64,000 nt of DNA from Phytophthora sp. 'mugwort' (GCA_033558025.1 JAUCEF010000001.1:3038001-3102000); one strand, 5' to 3'. Shown: positions 22,177 through 34,131, numbered from the stretch's first letter. Notes: generated from the sequence alone by a model not told the origin. Program-made: numbers and translations.

Positions 22177-23206
22177 GGCTGACGTACGAGGTGGCGGGAT
22201 GTTCAGCTAGTTGTGCACTGTGCAGCACGTTCGATAATGAGCGGCTGACAAAGTTCAACCTGGCCCACCTTGCGTCGGCAGCGTTTAACAGCAACTTTTG
22301 GCCAATGACATTGCTTGACCAAACTCTCGGATTATGACTGCGTCACCGAATGCCTGTGTAAGGGCTGTCGGATGGGGGAAGATTGTCTTCTGGTCTGGAA
22401 GACCGTAAATGGAGAGGTTGAAGTGCAAGACAACGTTAAGGTATTCGCTGACATCGAGCGAGGAAAAGCGGCGTGCACTGACGTGCTACGCGCATCTCTG
22501 GATGTTGACAAGTTTCTTTTCCAGGAAGCACGTGCTTCCTGCGCTAGTGTTATCGTAGAATTCCAGAGGTAAGACAGAACTGGCCTGCTTGAACGATTCA
22601 ACACCGCGTCTCGTACACAACAGGGAGGGACCGGACGCGCTGGTTTGGTGTACAGCAATTGCCGAGGGTGGTTAAATGTGAGACTTACCACACGTGCACC
22701 GTCAGGTGAGAAGCAACCGCCACTATTTCCAACTGAAAGTAATGAAGGTCTGTGATCCACGGTAGTTCCGCCGTCGTACTCCAGGGCGGTCCTTCACGTT
22801 GTCATTAGGCTGTCATCATGCACATATCCTGTGACGAAGAGATAAGCAGGGAGTATGCACAGTGGTTACAGTCAAAGCCCCATGTACAACATTCACCTGT
22901 ATTTGCCACTATTGACTCGGCTTCTAGTGCACCCTCGATGGGATGCTACACGCAGGAGGCCAGGGGAAATGATCTACTCGTTGACAAGCATGTACGCGGC
23001 GATTCAAGATCTAGCCTCGAATGATGGCACCTTTATCATGTGCCGCACTTCATTACGGTCTACGCGGTCCGGACCGGTCCGAGTATGAGACGTGTGCGGT
23101 CCATTTCCTCCATTCTTTACCACCACCAGGCGGGCAGAACGCTAAAGCTAAAGCGGTTCATTGCCCAAGAAGAGTCCAAGCGCGTAGCAATCAGATCGAC
23201 AGCAAT
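22177..23206. other. Intergenic, no convincing gene
   Basis: This holds the promoter side of the oxidase gene and of the small zinc-finger gene. Short frames on both strands (for example 22315-22572) resemble nothing known. It contains an 18-bp perfect palindrome at 22523-22540. Confidence 0.5.
22523..22540. repeat. 18-bp perfect palindrome with CACGTG core
   Basis: The sequence aggaagcacgtgcttcct is self-complementary and centred on an E-box-type CACGTG. It lies about 350 bp upstream of the oxidase start. It could bind a bHLH dimer or be chance. Confidence 0.85.
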
Positions 23207-23571
23207 ATGGGTGGCAAGGCCAAATTCAAAAAGCATACGGCGGCGGACCTCGAAAGGCGTCAGAAGCAGACCAACAAGGGCGGAGGCAAAGCCGGCGCTG
23301 CTAGCCGTGGTGTCGCCAAGCTTAACTTCACGTGCGACATCTGCATGGTACGTCGGGAAAGGAAACATCTAGGAGGATGTACCATCGAGACTGACTTACT
23401 CTAATTCTTCAACAGAGCGCATCGCCTGACATTAAGTCGTACGAGCAGCACTATACTAGCAAGCACCCGAAGGCTCCATTTGATCGTGACGCAATGGTTA
23501 AGAAGGCTGAAGAATTGCGTGACGCGCAGCAGGACCACTCGGTTAACGGCTCGCACCACAAGCAGAAATAA
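23207..23571 (+). CDS. Small C2H2 zinc-finger protein (At2g23090/4F5-like)
   Basis: Two exons (23207-23347, 23416-23571) close in phase and give 98 aa. The N-terminus (MGGKAKFKKHTAADLERRQK) is the Lys-rich 4F5-like segment. A single C2H2 finger follows (CDIC, residues 43-46, then HYTSKH), and the tail is charged. This layout is that of small eukaryotic proteins of the At2g23090/zf-met2 type, whose function is poorly known. The intron sits two residues after the cysteine pair, between CDICM and SASPDI. Confidence 0.85.
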
Positions 23572-24543
23572 GCAAATATCTGCCGCTCTCGTGGATGAAT
23601 GACGGCGAGTGGCGGAGTCATTTTGCTGTAACACGTGGCCATCAAGTCGGGCGTCGAGGGAACAGCAGATGACCTGCCCGTCCTTGTCTTTTCTCGGTAT
23701 ACGAACGTCTGCCTCTTGCAGTCTTCGTGCTGCAGACGAGAGAGCATGCAAGACTTTTCTTCGCCGGCGGAGACTGAACGGATGTCGCAGTCAGTCTCGC
23801 CCGTATGAAACCCAGGCCCATCTTGTATTTAGTTGTAATATCTAGCTAGCATTGCATTGGCAGCGCTCGTCGCAGCAGTATATTCACGGATTTAGGAGAA
23901 CATACTCGTAATGAACATGACCTCTTGGTAATACGAACCTTAGGGTCTCTTCACTTAATCCTTGGTTCTCCAATAACACAAAAAATCAACGGCCGTGTAG
24001 TTTTGTGACCATCGGTAATCGGGTTGGATCTGTCACTGTCGGTACCTTATTTTGGGCCTAAATTATTTTAGGTGTCGGCGAAGCACTCAACTCTTCTACC
24101 CTATATGCACTTGGGTTTTAGCTTTAAGCTGTTTCTTAAGGTGGTGGAATAAGCACGCCAACAGATACAGCTAAGGGGGGACAAGTACGACTGTAGTCGG
24201 GATGTATCAATGTCTCTTGTTATTTATGATACAAAAATACCCTGCCCTTATCAGCGCAAACAGAAACTTTGCAGGACCTCAACTGCATAAAAAAATATTT
24301 AAAAGTAGCCATGCGACTACCAACGCCACTACATGTACTGACAAAACGGACCGAGTTAAGTGTCTACGGAAAGTTTTGTCAGACGGTGAGTATTGTGACA
24401 AGTTATCACAGTACTCACCGTCTGTAAAAAAAACGGTAATTACTCCCTCCAGCCAATCAAACCTCCTAATCCAGGGTCGCCCCTCGCCGCACACTTCGCC
24501 CAGAAGTTAAAGCTCCCTTACGCCTCCCACAACGAGTCCCAAA
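23572..24543. other. Intergenic with a 19-bp hairpin
   Basis: No gene is recognised. AT-rich sequence precedes a stem-loop at 24380-24424 that lies 120 bp upstream of the ATP synthase start. Confidence 0.55.
24380..24424. repeat. 19-bp inverted repeat (stem-loop)
   Basis: Arms are 24380-24398 and 24406-24424, with a 7-nt loop caagtta. They match at 18 of 19 positions. A terminal cagacggtgagta matched by tactcaccgtctg could be the remnant of a short inverted-repeat element; no flanking duplication is clear. Confidence 0.85.
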
Positions 24544-25050
24544 ATGCTGTCTGCTACGAGCCGCTTCGCCGCCCGCGCACTACACACGTCATCGCGTCTA
24601 TCGGCCGGCGCCGCCGACCAGGCCGCCGCCACGGCCACCAAGGTGACGCTGAACCTCACCACACCCTACCAGGCCTTCTATAAGGGCGCCGAGGTGGACC
24701 TCGTGCAGATCCCCGGCGTCATCGGAGAGTACGGCGTGACCGCGGGCCACACGCCCGTGCTAGCGCAGCTCAAGCCCGGCGTCATTAAGGTGCACGTGGA
24801 GCGTGAGAAGGATGTTCAGAGCTTCTTCACGGCCGGCGGCTTCGCGATGACGCACTCCAACTCGGTCACAGACATCGCGTGCGCGGAGCTCGTCAAGTTG
24901 GAGGACATTGACGCGGAGGCGGCCCAGGCTGGCCTTACCAAGTACCAGGCGCAGCTGGCGTCAGCGCCCGAGGGATCGGAGGAGAAGCTTAACGCCCAAA
25001 TCGGCGTGGACACCCATGCGGCCATGGTGGCCGCGGTCGCCAGCAACTAG
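24544..25050 (+). CDS. ATP5D: Mitochondrial ATP synthase F1 delta subunit (bacterial epsilon homologue)
   Basis: A single exon encodes 168 aa, the usual length. It begins with a mitochondrial presequence rich in Arg/Ser/Ala without acids (about residues 1-22). Then comes the beta-sandwich domain: LNLTTPYQAFYKGAEVDLVQIPG, EYGVTAGHTPVLAQLKPG and FFTAGGFAMT. A short C-terminal helical hairpin closes it. The subunit joins the gamma stalk to the c-ring in the F1 central stalk. The gene is nuclear. Codon use is strongly GC-biased, as expected for a highly expressed gene. Confidence 0.95.
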   Translation: MLSATSRFAARALHTSSRLSAGAADQAAATATKVTLNLTTPYQAFYKGAEVDLVQIPGVIGEYGVTAGHTPVLAQLKPGVIKVHVEREKDVQSFFTAGGFAMTHSNSVTDIACAELVKLEDIDAEAAQAGLTKYQAQLASAPEGSEEKLNAQIGVDTHAAMVAAVASN

Positions 25051-25488
25051 ACGACGACGATATCCGCAGTCTCGCCCAGGATGTTGAGGCTTTCTTGGAA
25101 ACAGCAATTAATTACCAGTCAAGTCCGTCGCCGTGTTGTTTGGCGCGTCCACTTGAGTTTATTTGCCCCCGTCTTGTTTCAGTTTGCGTTGTGCTGGTCG
25201 TCTGGGCGGAGGAATACTAAGTTAGTTTTGACTGTGTGGACGTGTAAGTGCGATGCAGGCTTATAAGAATCTGAAAGCATGCACCACAGCAAAGGACGCA
25301 AATTTGAGAGAACAAACTCGCTTCGACGACCTAATCTTTTTTGTGTGGCTCATGAATTGGGCTTCCGGGACAATCACCCCTGCTTGTAGTATTACGTAGA
25401 AGTACATGAAGTCGAGGGTCACTTTGAGGAGTCGCAGACGCATATATCTTTGCACGCAGATACCACTTGGAAATAGTGGCAGACCACA
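25051..25488. other. Intergenic, no gene seen
   Basis: It holds the 3' UTR of the ATP synthase gene and the promoter side of the dynein light chain gene. I see no other feature. Confidence 0.6.
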
Positions 25489-26035
25489 ATGGCGGACATG
25501 GAGACGACACCCATGCGAGCCAATCAGGTGATTAAGGTGGTGATGCCCACTTACATCATGGCCCCGACGGAGGACGAACGGTACGCGCTTGCACTGTACA
25601 TTTACTTGGTCGTTACAAAAGGATTCAACCCCGCCGCGTCTGTACCGCCAGCTTCCGCCGCAAAAAGGTATGCAACATCATTGCCGAGTGCATGGCCAAG
25701 GAGCTGGAGGGCAAAGAGTTCGATGAGAGCGAGTGCAAGGGCTGGACCACTGCCATTGCCGACACCGTTAAAGGCCGCATCCACGCCGAGTGCATTTTTC
25801 CGCGATACAAGGTCGTTGTGCAGACTTTCATCGGTCAGCAGAGACTGCAGGACGTCCGTATCACGTCTCGCTGCTTGTGGGACAATGACCACGACAACCA
25901 CGCCTCGGCGGTTTTCAACAGCGTAAGTCGGACTCCCGCCCTGCATTTAATTCATACAAGTGCACTGATTCATTACCTTTGACATAGCAACACATTTGGG
26001 CGACCTGCGTCGTTTTCGGCTTCTACGCCGACTAG
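25489..26035 (+). CDS. Tctex-type dynein light chain
   Basis: Three exons (25489-25580, 25652-25922, 25988-26035) close in phase and give 136 aa. The whole Tctex fold is visible: NIIAECMAKELEGKEFD, GWTTAIADTVKGRI, PRYKVVVQTFIGQQ, SRCLWDNDHDNHASAVF and the final strand CVVFGFYAD. Such proteins dimerise on dynein intermediate chains, in cytoplasmic, axonemal or IFT dynein. The longer N-terminus and the spelling FIGQQ point to the Tctex1D2/ciliary side, which fits an organism with flagellate zoospores. That subtype is an inference. Confidence 0.9.
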
Positions 26036-26544
26036 TTGCATTTTAAGAGACAAGGTGCAACAATGAAGAAAAAACAAGATTAAAGACATGACAACAAAAT
26101 ACACGTTTTTTATCTATAAGTTATTTCTTGGGTTTCTTTGAGGATATATACTGACGTAATAGTGATAGTAATGATAGTAAGTGGCGGTGGCGCTGTGCTC
26201 CTAGCAGTTTGCGGCAGTCTTCTTTGTGCTCCTTGGGCATCGCGTCCTGGTTGCTTCCGTTTTCTTGATCTTGCTCTTCGCCATTTTTTCTGCTTGTGTT
26301 TGCTGGCTGTTGACTCGTGTCCTGCGGCGCTTGATTCCCGATTGTCTACACCTATCTTTTTTCTTGGCACGTTCGTTTCGGGCCCTTCACAAAATGTAAT
26401 TAGGCCCGCGGTCATACTTTACATCTATCCACATGGGCCAAGCAGCAGCAGTGTCGAACTTCCAGCACGCGACGCCTTTAGCATGTTAACTCCTCCGTCA
26501 AACTTGACACCAATGGGGCACAACGGTCTAATCAGCCACTGCGA
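26036..26544. other. Convergent 3' intergenic region
   Basis: This lies between the dynein light chain stop (+) and the HAD-like gene stop (-). A GTG/GTAATA-rich patch lies near 26150-26190. No gene is supported. Confidence 0.55.
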
Positions 26545-27393
26545 CTATGCGCCACCATTGAGCATTTCCCAAGTGATTTGCAGGTCGAGGTCACCCTCGT
26601 GCGTGCACAAATGCTCCATGTTGGCGAGGATAAGCTCCACCTCCAACTGCAACTCGCTGATCTTCGGGTACGCGATGAACTTCATGGACTTGCCATGACA
26701 TGCGTCCATTGCTTGCATCTTGACGTTGATAAGTGCCTCGCGCTCCGTAGGTCCGTCACCCAGCGAGATCACATGCCGGGGGATGCCCGCCGAGTCCTCT
26801 TCACCGTAAGACTCCCACACGGGAAATACCTCATTGTTAAACGCCTCCATCTTCCACCGGCGAGGGCAGTCTGGGTACAGGTACTCGTATGTGGAGCGCG
26901 CGGAAATGACTTTAATTCGTGTGTTGAAGAACGGTACAAGCCGCGGCATGAAGAGTGAAGCCGAGAGCTCAACCCAGCCGGTCTCGGCGGCTGTGACAAT
27001 GACCACGCGGCCGTACGAGAGCGCGGTCTCTAGAAGCTGCACGACGGACTCCTCGAGCTCCTTCAGCTCGGCCTGCACGTCATCCGGGATCTCGGGCTCC
27101 TCGTTAATGTACTTGGGACAGAGGCCAAGCTTGGCGATCGCCGACGACGCCATGAGCGTGTCGTCTGTGGGTGATAGCAAGTGAGTGAGAAGGCCGAACT
27201 ACAGGATAACATGCAGGAGCAGCGACCACCGCTTACCCCAGTCAAAGAAGACAACGACGTCCTCCCGGTTTTGCTTGCTGGTGGTGGTGGCGCGCGGGCT
27301 AAGCATGGCGCTGACGTCGTAGCTGTCGAGCGAGAGGCTACTGCGCGCTTCCTCGACGCACACGTCTCCGCTGGAATTGGTATTGGGGGCCAT
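26545..27393 (-). CDS. HAD-superfamily-like protein
   Basis: Two exons (27237-27393, 26545-27164) close in phase and give 258 aa. The splice completes HAD motif I, FFDWDDTLM, with Asp51 and Asp53 as candidate nucleophile and acid/base. Motif II is probably VVIVTAAE, motif III a Lys in RRWKMEAF, and motif IV ISLGDGPTEREAL with the metal-binding Asp. The combination indicates a phosphatase-type Rossmann fold. The substrate is unknown; protists have related uncharacterised proteins. The first 40 residues are Ser-rich and probably disordered. Confidence 0.82.
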
Positions 27394-28078
27394 GGTCTAC
27401 TGCTGCTCCGCTCGGGTTGGGGATTCAGGCAATGACAAGGGAGGAGAGCACAGCAACGTCGGTCGAAGTCGCTCGTCTATGTTGCCGCACGGCAAATGGA
27501 TGTCCCTGGTGACTGTAAACGACAAAAGGGGAGATAAGCAGCCAATGTGAGCATCCGGTCGCGGAGTGCTGTACTTGCAAGGCAGTGGCCAAGAAGACTC
27601 ACGTTCGGCCGGTCGCTGCGAAGATGAAGTAGTGCCAGTGAAGTCTCCGCTGACAGCGTTCGTCCGATCGCCTCAAAACTAGAACTGACTTTCAGCATGG
27701 GGTCAGTTGCCTTGTCAGCATTTTGACCAAAGGGGGATTTATAGTCCATTTTGTCCAATGAGAGGATAGTTCGGGACGCGGTTTCGGCCAATGCCAGTGA
27801 ACGTGCGCCAATGTTGGGACGGGCTTTTCCGCTGCTGGGCATCCTTCTATTCCGTGAACCAGAGAGAGCTGCATCTTGAATGGCACTCAATGCGCCATGC
27901 TTTACCACTGACGCTACATACTGTGCACGTGTGTGTAGGTGGAGTATGTCCGCTGCTTGCATCTTGCGTATATGACGAAGATGCACCGGGGCAGTCGCAG
28001 CATGCGACTCGCGGTGCGACAACGGCTCACGACCTTGAATAAAGGCCCTGATTGATAAAAACTTATTCTTCCGTCTTT
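27394..28078. other. Intergenic left flank of the tandem array
   Basis: Promoter side of the HAD-like gene. A 219-codon minus-strand open frame (27477-28136) crosses into the array and has no recognisable domain. It is probably chance. Confidence 0.5.
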
Positions 28079-28667
28079 GCCCACATAGCCAGTTAGCAAT
28101 GCAGCAAATTTGCTCGAGCCAAGCGACGATCCACACTCCGCACCGAACTCTTTTCGCCTCCCAGCGTCCTGTAGCAGCAGTGTCGATGCTGGTACCGGTA
28201 TGGCGGCCACGACGGACTCACCACTGGCAGCTGCCGGCTCCGACTCTCGGGATTCGGGTTGGCCCGGTTTTGGCATTCTGTGGACAAAGGTACCCCAAAA
28301 TATAAATTTAGCCTTTAATGGATCCAAATCTCCCGAGTTGCCCAATTTTGTGACCGTTCAAACTTGTACACTCCGCGACGGTTAGATCGGACACCTACAA
28401 AAGTGGGTGTAACGTTGTCAATTTTACGAGTTGCGAGGTTATAAATATGTGCGAGATCAGGGAAAGCAGTGCTTGTGTTAACACTCGCAAGTCCGCTACC
28501 TGTAGCATAGCTCAGATACAATATTCCTGTTTAGGACCCGCGACAAATTAAATCGGACAATCCACCCATACAAACCTCAAGTATATTAGAATGATGGTGG
28601 TCACAATTGGCTGGTTGCCAATGGCTAAGACTGCAGAAGCGTACGACCCGTGAGCTCATTTGAGAAG

Positions 28668-29641
28668 ATGGCCAAGACCAAGAAGCCCCGCCCGACTGAA
28701 CGAGAGAAGGGAAAGATCGAAAGCCTTCATGAGGCGGGCATGAGCAAGCGCGCAGTGGCCCGTGCGGTAAAGCGCAGCGTTGACACTGTGTGCCGTGTCG
28801 TCGCTCCAGCTCCGCCGGCCAAAAACCGCAAAAAGACCAAGCCGCACAAACTTCCAGAACCGCCTCCCTCGCTCACCGACCGCACAACACGGCAGCTCTT
28901 CCGTACCGCAGCACGCGGAGGGGTGTCCGCGTCCAAGCTCAAAGTAGAGATGCAGCTGAACGTGCATGTGCGAACCATCCAGCGCATCCTTTCAAGGGTG
29001 GACTGGTTGGTCTATACAAAGATGGAAAACACGCTCCCGTTCAAGCCAGAGGACCTGGTCATCCGCGCGTCGTGGGCGAGGGAGAAGCTTTTGCTGAAAG
29101 ACGCCGGGCCATTTTGGGATTCCATTATCTTCTCTGATGAGACCCCTTGGAACGCTTCAATCGGGAGCTGAATGGCGCGTTCAAGAAGCGCACAGACCTG
29201 CCAACGTTCATCAAGAGGACTCGGGAAATATCGGATGACTATGTGCGTAAGAAGATGCACACGACAATTGGTCACCGCAGGAAAACTCCACGTGGTCTGC
29301 CTAACTTCGAAATACCAGAAGCGATTGATCTGTCTAACGTCGATTTGGTCAACAATGACGATGAATGCGAAGCCGACGGCAACCTTGACGTTAACGAAGC
29401 CAATGAGTCCGAGTCCAACGAGTCGATCAACACTTCGGACAACGATTCGGAAGATGATGAGACCGGCAATGCCCTTGAATACTTCTCCTTTGACTTTGAG
29501 GGAGACAGTGGCGATAATGAAGCTGACAACCCACGTAATGGTGAGTATTATACTTCGCTCTTACGATAAGAAAATGAGATCTGCCACTTATGCTTGATTA
29601 CAGGTGCGTCTGCTGCTCACACTCAAGTGATCAATGTGTAG
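28668..29641 (+). pseudogene. Tc1/mariner-MULE chimeric transposase relic, unit 1
   Basis: The first part (28668-29137, from MAKTKKPRPTEREKG) has two helix-turn-helix segments typical of Tc1 transposases (GMSKRAVARAVKRSVDTVCRVV; a second with HVRTIQRILSRV). It runs to FWDSIIFSDE, the first Asp of a Tc1 DD(E/D) core, and stops there. The sequence then changes to PLERFNRELNGAFKKRTDLPTFI in another frame, the motif that follows the catalytic core in oomycete MULE transposases. An acidic Asp/Glu/Ser/Asn-rich tail follows. A GT-AG intron (29541-29603) leads to a final exon ending AAHTQVINV at 29641. Without the rest of a catalytic core it cannot transpose. Confidence 0.75.
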
Positions 29642-29879
29642 GGCGTCGGCCTTCCGCAGCTTGCACTTTATTCTTGCAAACCAGTTGCCATTTCCATCTA
29701 ACAGAAAGTACATTGATTAGCACCACCCAATCCACTCCTGCCAAGTCTCGGCATGGTCGTGTGTTTGGGTCAGGAAAAACACCAGACCTAGAGTACATGT
29801 CATGACTGAATACGACCCTAAAAAACGGTAGCCCAGTAGTTTTACTATTGACGATGCCAAGCCGAACTCTGAATTGAGA

Positions 29880-31164
29880 TCCCTGCGAGATCTCAAGCCT
29901 ACGATTGACAAGGAATTGCAGCTCGGTACAACGCACAGGGCCGATACCTTTGCGGTTGGGTAGCTATCGATGATGCATTCTTTGGTATTGCTTCGTCGTC
30001 ACTTCGTCTTGAAGATGTGATGAGGAATTTAGTGGAGATTGCTGCCTACGGGTTGGTGGATACCGGACTTCCACCGTATGAAACGTGTATTGACAAACAA
30101 ATTTCCTAAATGACGGCCAGTTATTGTGTTGGAGCCATGCTATAAACTGCGGATGGGTGGGTCCGAAGGGATTAGAGTTGAAGAGACAGAAGAAATTATT
30201 CCATGGCTGGATGTACCAACCGATTTGAGTTGGAAGAATCTTGGCAATGTTTTTTCAGTGAATTGATCTCCCAAAATGAAGATCAGGGGCGTTGGCATGT
30301 TATCAACGTGCGATAAATCTGTCGAGTCGGAGATTCAGACGCTCGTGATGCTGTTCACTAACATCGCAACTTGTCGCTTCAAAATGGACGACTATGCAGC
30401 TTATATCCAGTTTGCAGGTGCTGCTGTGCATCTCGATTCGACCTAGTTCAAAGCTCTGTACCGCCTCGTCTCAGCTCTTGCTGAACATGAAGTCGATAAT
30501 ATTATCATGAAGGATACAGTAAAATGCTGGCAACACGTTTAATCACGCATGTACACCGTATAACACCAAGTTTGTCGTTTAAATAAGTACACTTCTGGAA
30601 AATACGCTGAAACGCGACTTCAGCCCCTGCAACAGCGTCCTATAATCCAATGTTTACTCATACGCAGAATGGTGCGTGGAGTTAGTTTCTCCTGGATTCT
30701 TAAAACTCGATGGGGATTTATCTGGAGACACGAAGACTGCGGATGAATGGCGAAAAGAAGGATCTGTTTCGTTTGCCAAAGGTAATTTTGAATCTGCTGA
30801 AGAAAAGTATCGAATGGGGGTGGCTGCAATGTTGCCATGCTGTGAGTATTTATCGGTAATGTTGAATAACATTGCCGCTGTTCACTTGATGCTGTCTCGA
30901 GAGTGTAACACTGTTGTTGATGTTGGCAAATTAGCTGCCGATTCGGACGAAGTTCCAAGTATCGAGGCAGCACTTCTAAATTGCACTAATATTGACCTGC
31001 TTAACTGCAAGGCGTGGCTTTGTCGGGTCTATTGCTTGCATAAAATAGGATTTACTCAGGAGAAATGTGTCCAAGATTTGCAAGCAATACGTCGAAGTGT
31101 CGTCTCGAATTCAATGGAGACAACAGAGAGGTCCGACCAACTGGAGGGGTTAAAGCGCAGTCTA
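29880..31164 (+). pseudogene. Decayed TPR-type gene, unit 1
   Basis: Coherent protein runs in shifting frames: VAIDDAFFGIASSSLRLEDV (about 29960), VEETEEIIPWLDVP (about 30190), CRFKMDDYAAYIQFAGAAV followed by TAG where a Trp codon is expected, FKALYRLVSALAEHE (about 30450), and DEWRKEGSVSFAKGNFESAEEKY with a second helical stretch (30740-31160). The latter pieces are TPR-like, as in SET/MYND or co-chaperone proteins. Which host gene it came from is unknown. The 3' end is cut by the Polinton terminus at 31165. Confidence 0.6.
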
Positions 31165-32329
31165 AGTAGTATATACTGGCACATTACGCCGGCAGTTTTT
31201 TTTCTTAGCAGTTTTTTTACTGTATAAGGAAAATAGATTTAATCGTTTCTAAAGCTCATTGGGTGTTTCTAACTGTTTCTAACCAGATAGCCAATCGATA
31301 GTAAGGGACCATGTATCACAAATTGATTGTTCTGAGAATGGTTAGTCTTTATTACAGTTTCTGCAACCTATGTGACCACACCATTGTTCCCACTTAAGTA
31401 CGGTTGCAACCCCCTCCCCACCTTTCTGTTTCATTCGAGAATCGTGTGGATCCTTTCTAAGCAGAGCCTTTGCCAGACGGATTAGAAATCTTAGCTTGCT
31501 GCTTGGAAGCAACAGGCTTGACAGGCACTTTCGCACCGCTGACAAACAGAGTCTTGGTCAATGATTGAGGCTGACGTGGAAGCCGAGAAAAAAAAGAGCA
31601 CGCGTAAGTGCCCGGGCTCAAAAGGAAATGAGCCGGCTGCGAAAAAAAAAGACCACAGCCAAGTCGATGTAATTCGACTTGAAGAGTGAACGGAGGCGAC
31701 TTCCTTTCACTCGCCCTGGATGGCCGGGAAACCGAACCTAAGTGGGGGAGGATGTAACGAGATTACATGAAGAGTGCCAAGTCACTCTTCAGAGCAGGTG
31801 TACCCAAGTACACTAAGTGATGTAGCCAACATCACTATGACGTCAACGATAATGACGTCATGGATAGGTACCACGGATATGGTACAAAGCCCTCAGAGCC
31901 ACTCAATTGGATAACATCTAGGTACTTTATAATAGTTAGTATATAGACGCATTAAAAGGGGTCACCTATATAAATATATTCAGTCTTAAATCTCCCTATA
32001 AATGGCAACAGTCCTCCAGACCAGGGACTAGTGAACTGCCGTTCACTGAGAGTTTGTATATTCTCCGGAAGCTCCGCTTCCGGTGCGCAAGGTGTTATGT
32101 GCCCCGTCACATTGTCACTTAGGCGTATCTATATACATAGCCCCTTATTATTTGAGAAAAATCAATTAACTAGGGAGGTGCATCTACTGTATGTCTGAAG
32201 TAGCTTAGAACCCTTCTCAGACCTATCTAATATGTGTTAGATGGCTCCTAACGCTCTAATGTTATCGATTGGTTGTCTGGTTAGGAACACCAGCTGGGCA
32301 CTAGAAACGCTTAAACCTTTTCTCCTTGT
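31165..32329. mobile_element. Internally deleted Polinton with nested Gypsy end, unit 1
   Basis: The left end starts AGTAGTATATACTGGC (31165) and continues into the family signature TTTAATCGTTTCTAA. Inside it, on the minus strand, is the end of an unknown Polinton gene (31545-31440 region, ...VSGAKVPVKPVASKQ). From about 31555 the sequence is Gypsy 3' end. After 32111 it returns to Polinton terminus in inverted orientation, cut short at the unit junction. Confidence 0.75.
31753..32111 (+). repeat. Gypsy-type LTR, 359 bp, unit 1
   Basis: It starts TGTAACG and ends CGTCACA (TG...CA with short inverted ends). It is preceded by a polypurine tract, agtgggggagga (31741-31752), which marks it as a 3' LTR. 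A TATA-like tataaatata lies inside. The Gypsy body 5' of about 31555 is missing. Confidence 0.82.
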
Positions 32330-32919
32330 GCCCACATAGCCAGTTAGCAATGCAGCAAATTTGCTCGAGCCAAGCGACGATCCACACTCCGCACCGAACT
32401 CTTTTCGCCTCCCAGCGTCCTGTAGCAGCAGTGTCGATGCTGGTACCGGTATGGCGGCCACGACGGACTCACCACTGGCAGCTGCCGGCTCCGACTCTCG
32501 GGATTCGGGTTGGCCCGGTTTTGGCATTCTGTGGACAAAGGTACCCCAAAATATAAATTTAGCCTTTAATGGATCCAAATCTCCCGAGTTGCCCAATTTT
32601 GTGACCGTTCAAACTTGTACACTCCGCGACGGTTAGATCGGACACCTACAAAAGTGGGTGTAACGTTGTCAATTTTACGAGTTGCGAGGTTATAAATATG
32701 TGCGAGATCAGGGGAAAGCAGTGCTTGTGTTAACACTCGCAAGTCCGCTACCTGTAGCATAGCTCAGATACAATATTCCTGTTTAGGACCCGCGACAAAT
32801 TAAATCGGACAATCCACCCATACAAACCTCAAGTATATTAGAATGATGGTGGTCACAATTGGCTGGTTGCCAATGGCTAAGACTGCAGAAGCGTACGACC
32901 CGTGAGCTCATTTGAGAAG

Positions 32920-33893
32920 ATGGCCAAGACCAAGAAGCCCCGCCCGACTGAACGAGAGAAGGGAAAGATCGAAAGCCTTCATGAGGCGGGCATGAGCAAG
33001 CGCGCAGTGGCCCGTGCGGTAAAGCGCAGCGTTGACACTGTGTGCCGTGTCGTCGCTCCAGCTCCGCCGGCCAAAAACCGCAAAAAGACCAAGCCGCACA
33101 AACTTCCAGAACCGCCTCCCTCGCTCACCGACCGCACAACACGGCAGCTCTTCCGTACCGCAGCACGCGGAGGGGTGTCCGCGTCCAAGCTCAAAGTAGA
33201 GATGCAGCTGAACGTGCATGTGCGAACCATCCAGCGCATCCTTTCAAGGGTGGACTGGTTGGTCTATACAAAGATGGAAAACACGCTCCCGTTCAAGCCA
33301 GAGGACCTGGTCATCCGCGCGTCGTGGGCGAGGGAGAAGCTTTTGCTGAAAGACGCCGGGCCATTTTGGGATTCCATTATCTTCTCTGATGAGACCCCTT
33401 GGAACGCTTCAATCGGGAGCTGAATGGCGCGTTCAAGAAGCGCACAGACCTGCCAACGTTCATCAAGAGGACTCGGGAAATATCGGATGACTATGTGCGT
33501 AAGAAGATGCACACGACAATTGGTCACCGCAGGAAAACTCCACGTGGTCTGCCTAACTTCGAAATACCAGAAGCGATTGATCTGTCTAACGTCGATTTGG
33601 TCAACAATGACGATGAATGCGAAGCCGACGGCAACCTTGACGTTAACGAAGCCAATGAGTCCGAGTCCAACGAGTCGATCAACACTTCGGACAACGATTC
33701 GGAAGATGATGAGACCGGCAATGCCCTTGAATACTTCTCCTTTGACTTTGAGGGAGACAGTGGCGATAATGAAGCTGACAACCCACGTAATGGTGAGTAT
33801 TATACTTCGCTCTTACGATAAGAAAATGAGATCTGCCACTTATGCTTGATTACAGGTGCGTCTGCTGCTCACACTCAAGTGATCAATGTGTAG
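32920..33893 (+). pseudogene. Tc1-MULE chimeric transposase relic, unit 2
   Basis: Same structure as the unit-1 copy, with the Tc1 part ending at FSDE, MULE part, intron (33793-33855) and final exon. I see no differences in the coding parts. Confidence 0.75.
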
Positions 33894-34131
33894 GGCGTCG
33901 GCCTTCCGCAGCTTGCACTTTATTCTTGCAAACCAGTTGCCATTTCCATCTAACAGAAAGTACATTGATTAGCACCACCCAATCCACTCCTGCCAAGTCT
34001 CGGCATGGTCGTGTGTTTGGGTCAGGAAAAACACCAGACCTAGAGTACATGTCATGACTGAATACGACCCTAAAAAACGGTAGCCCAGTAGTTTTACTAT
34101 TGACGATGCCAAGCCGAACTCTGAATTAAGA

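Noticed and set aside
22315..22760. Overlapping open frames of 85 and 142 codons
   Set aside because: Opposite strands of the same DNA, no motif, low-information composition.
27477..28136. 219-codon minus-strand open frame
   Set aside because: No domain, no splice support, and it runs across the left breakpoint of the tandem array, so at most part of it is an old sequence.
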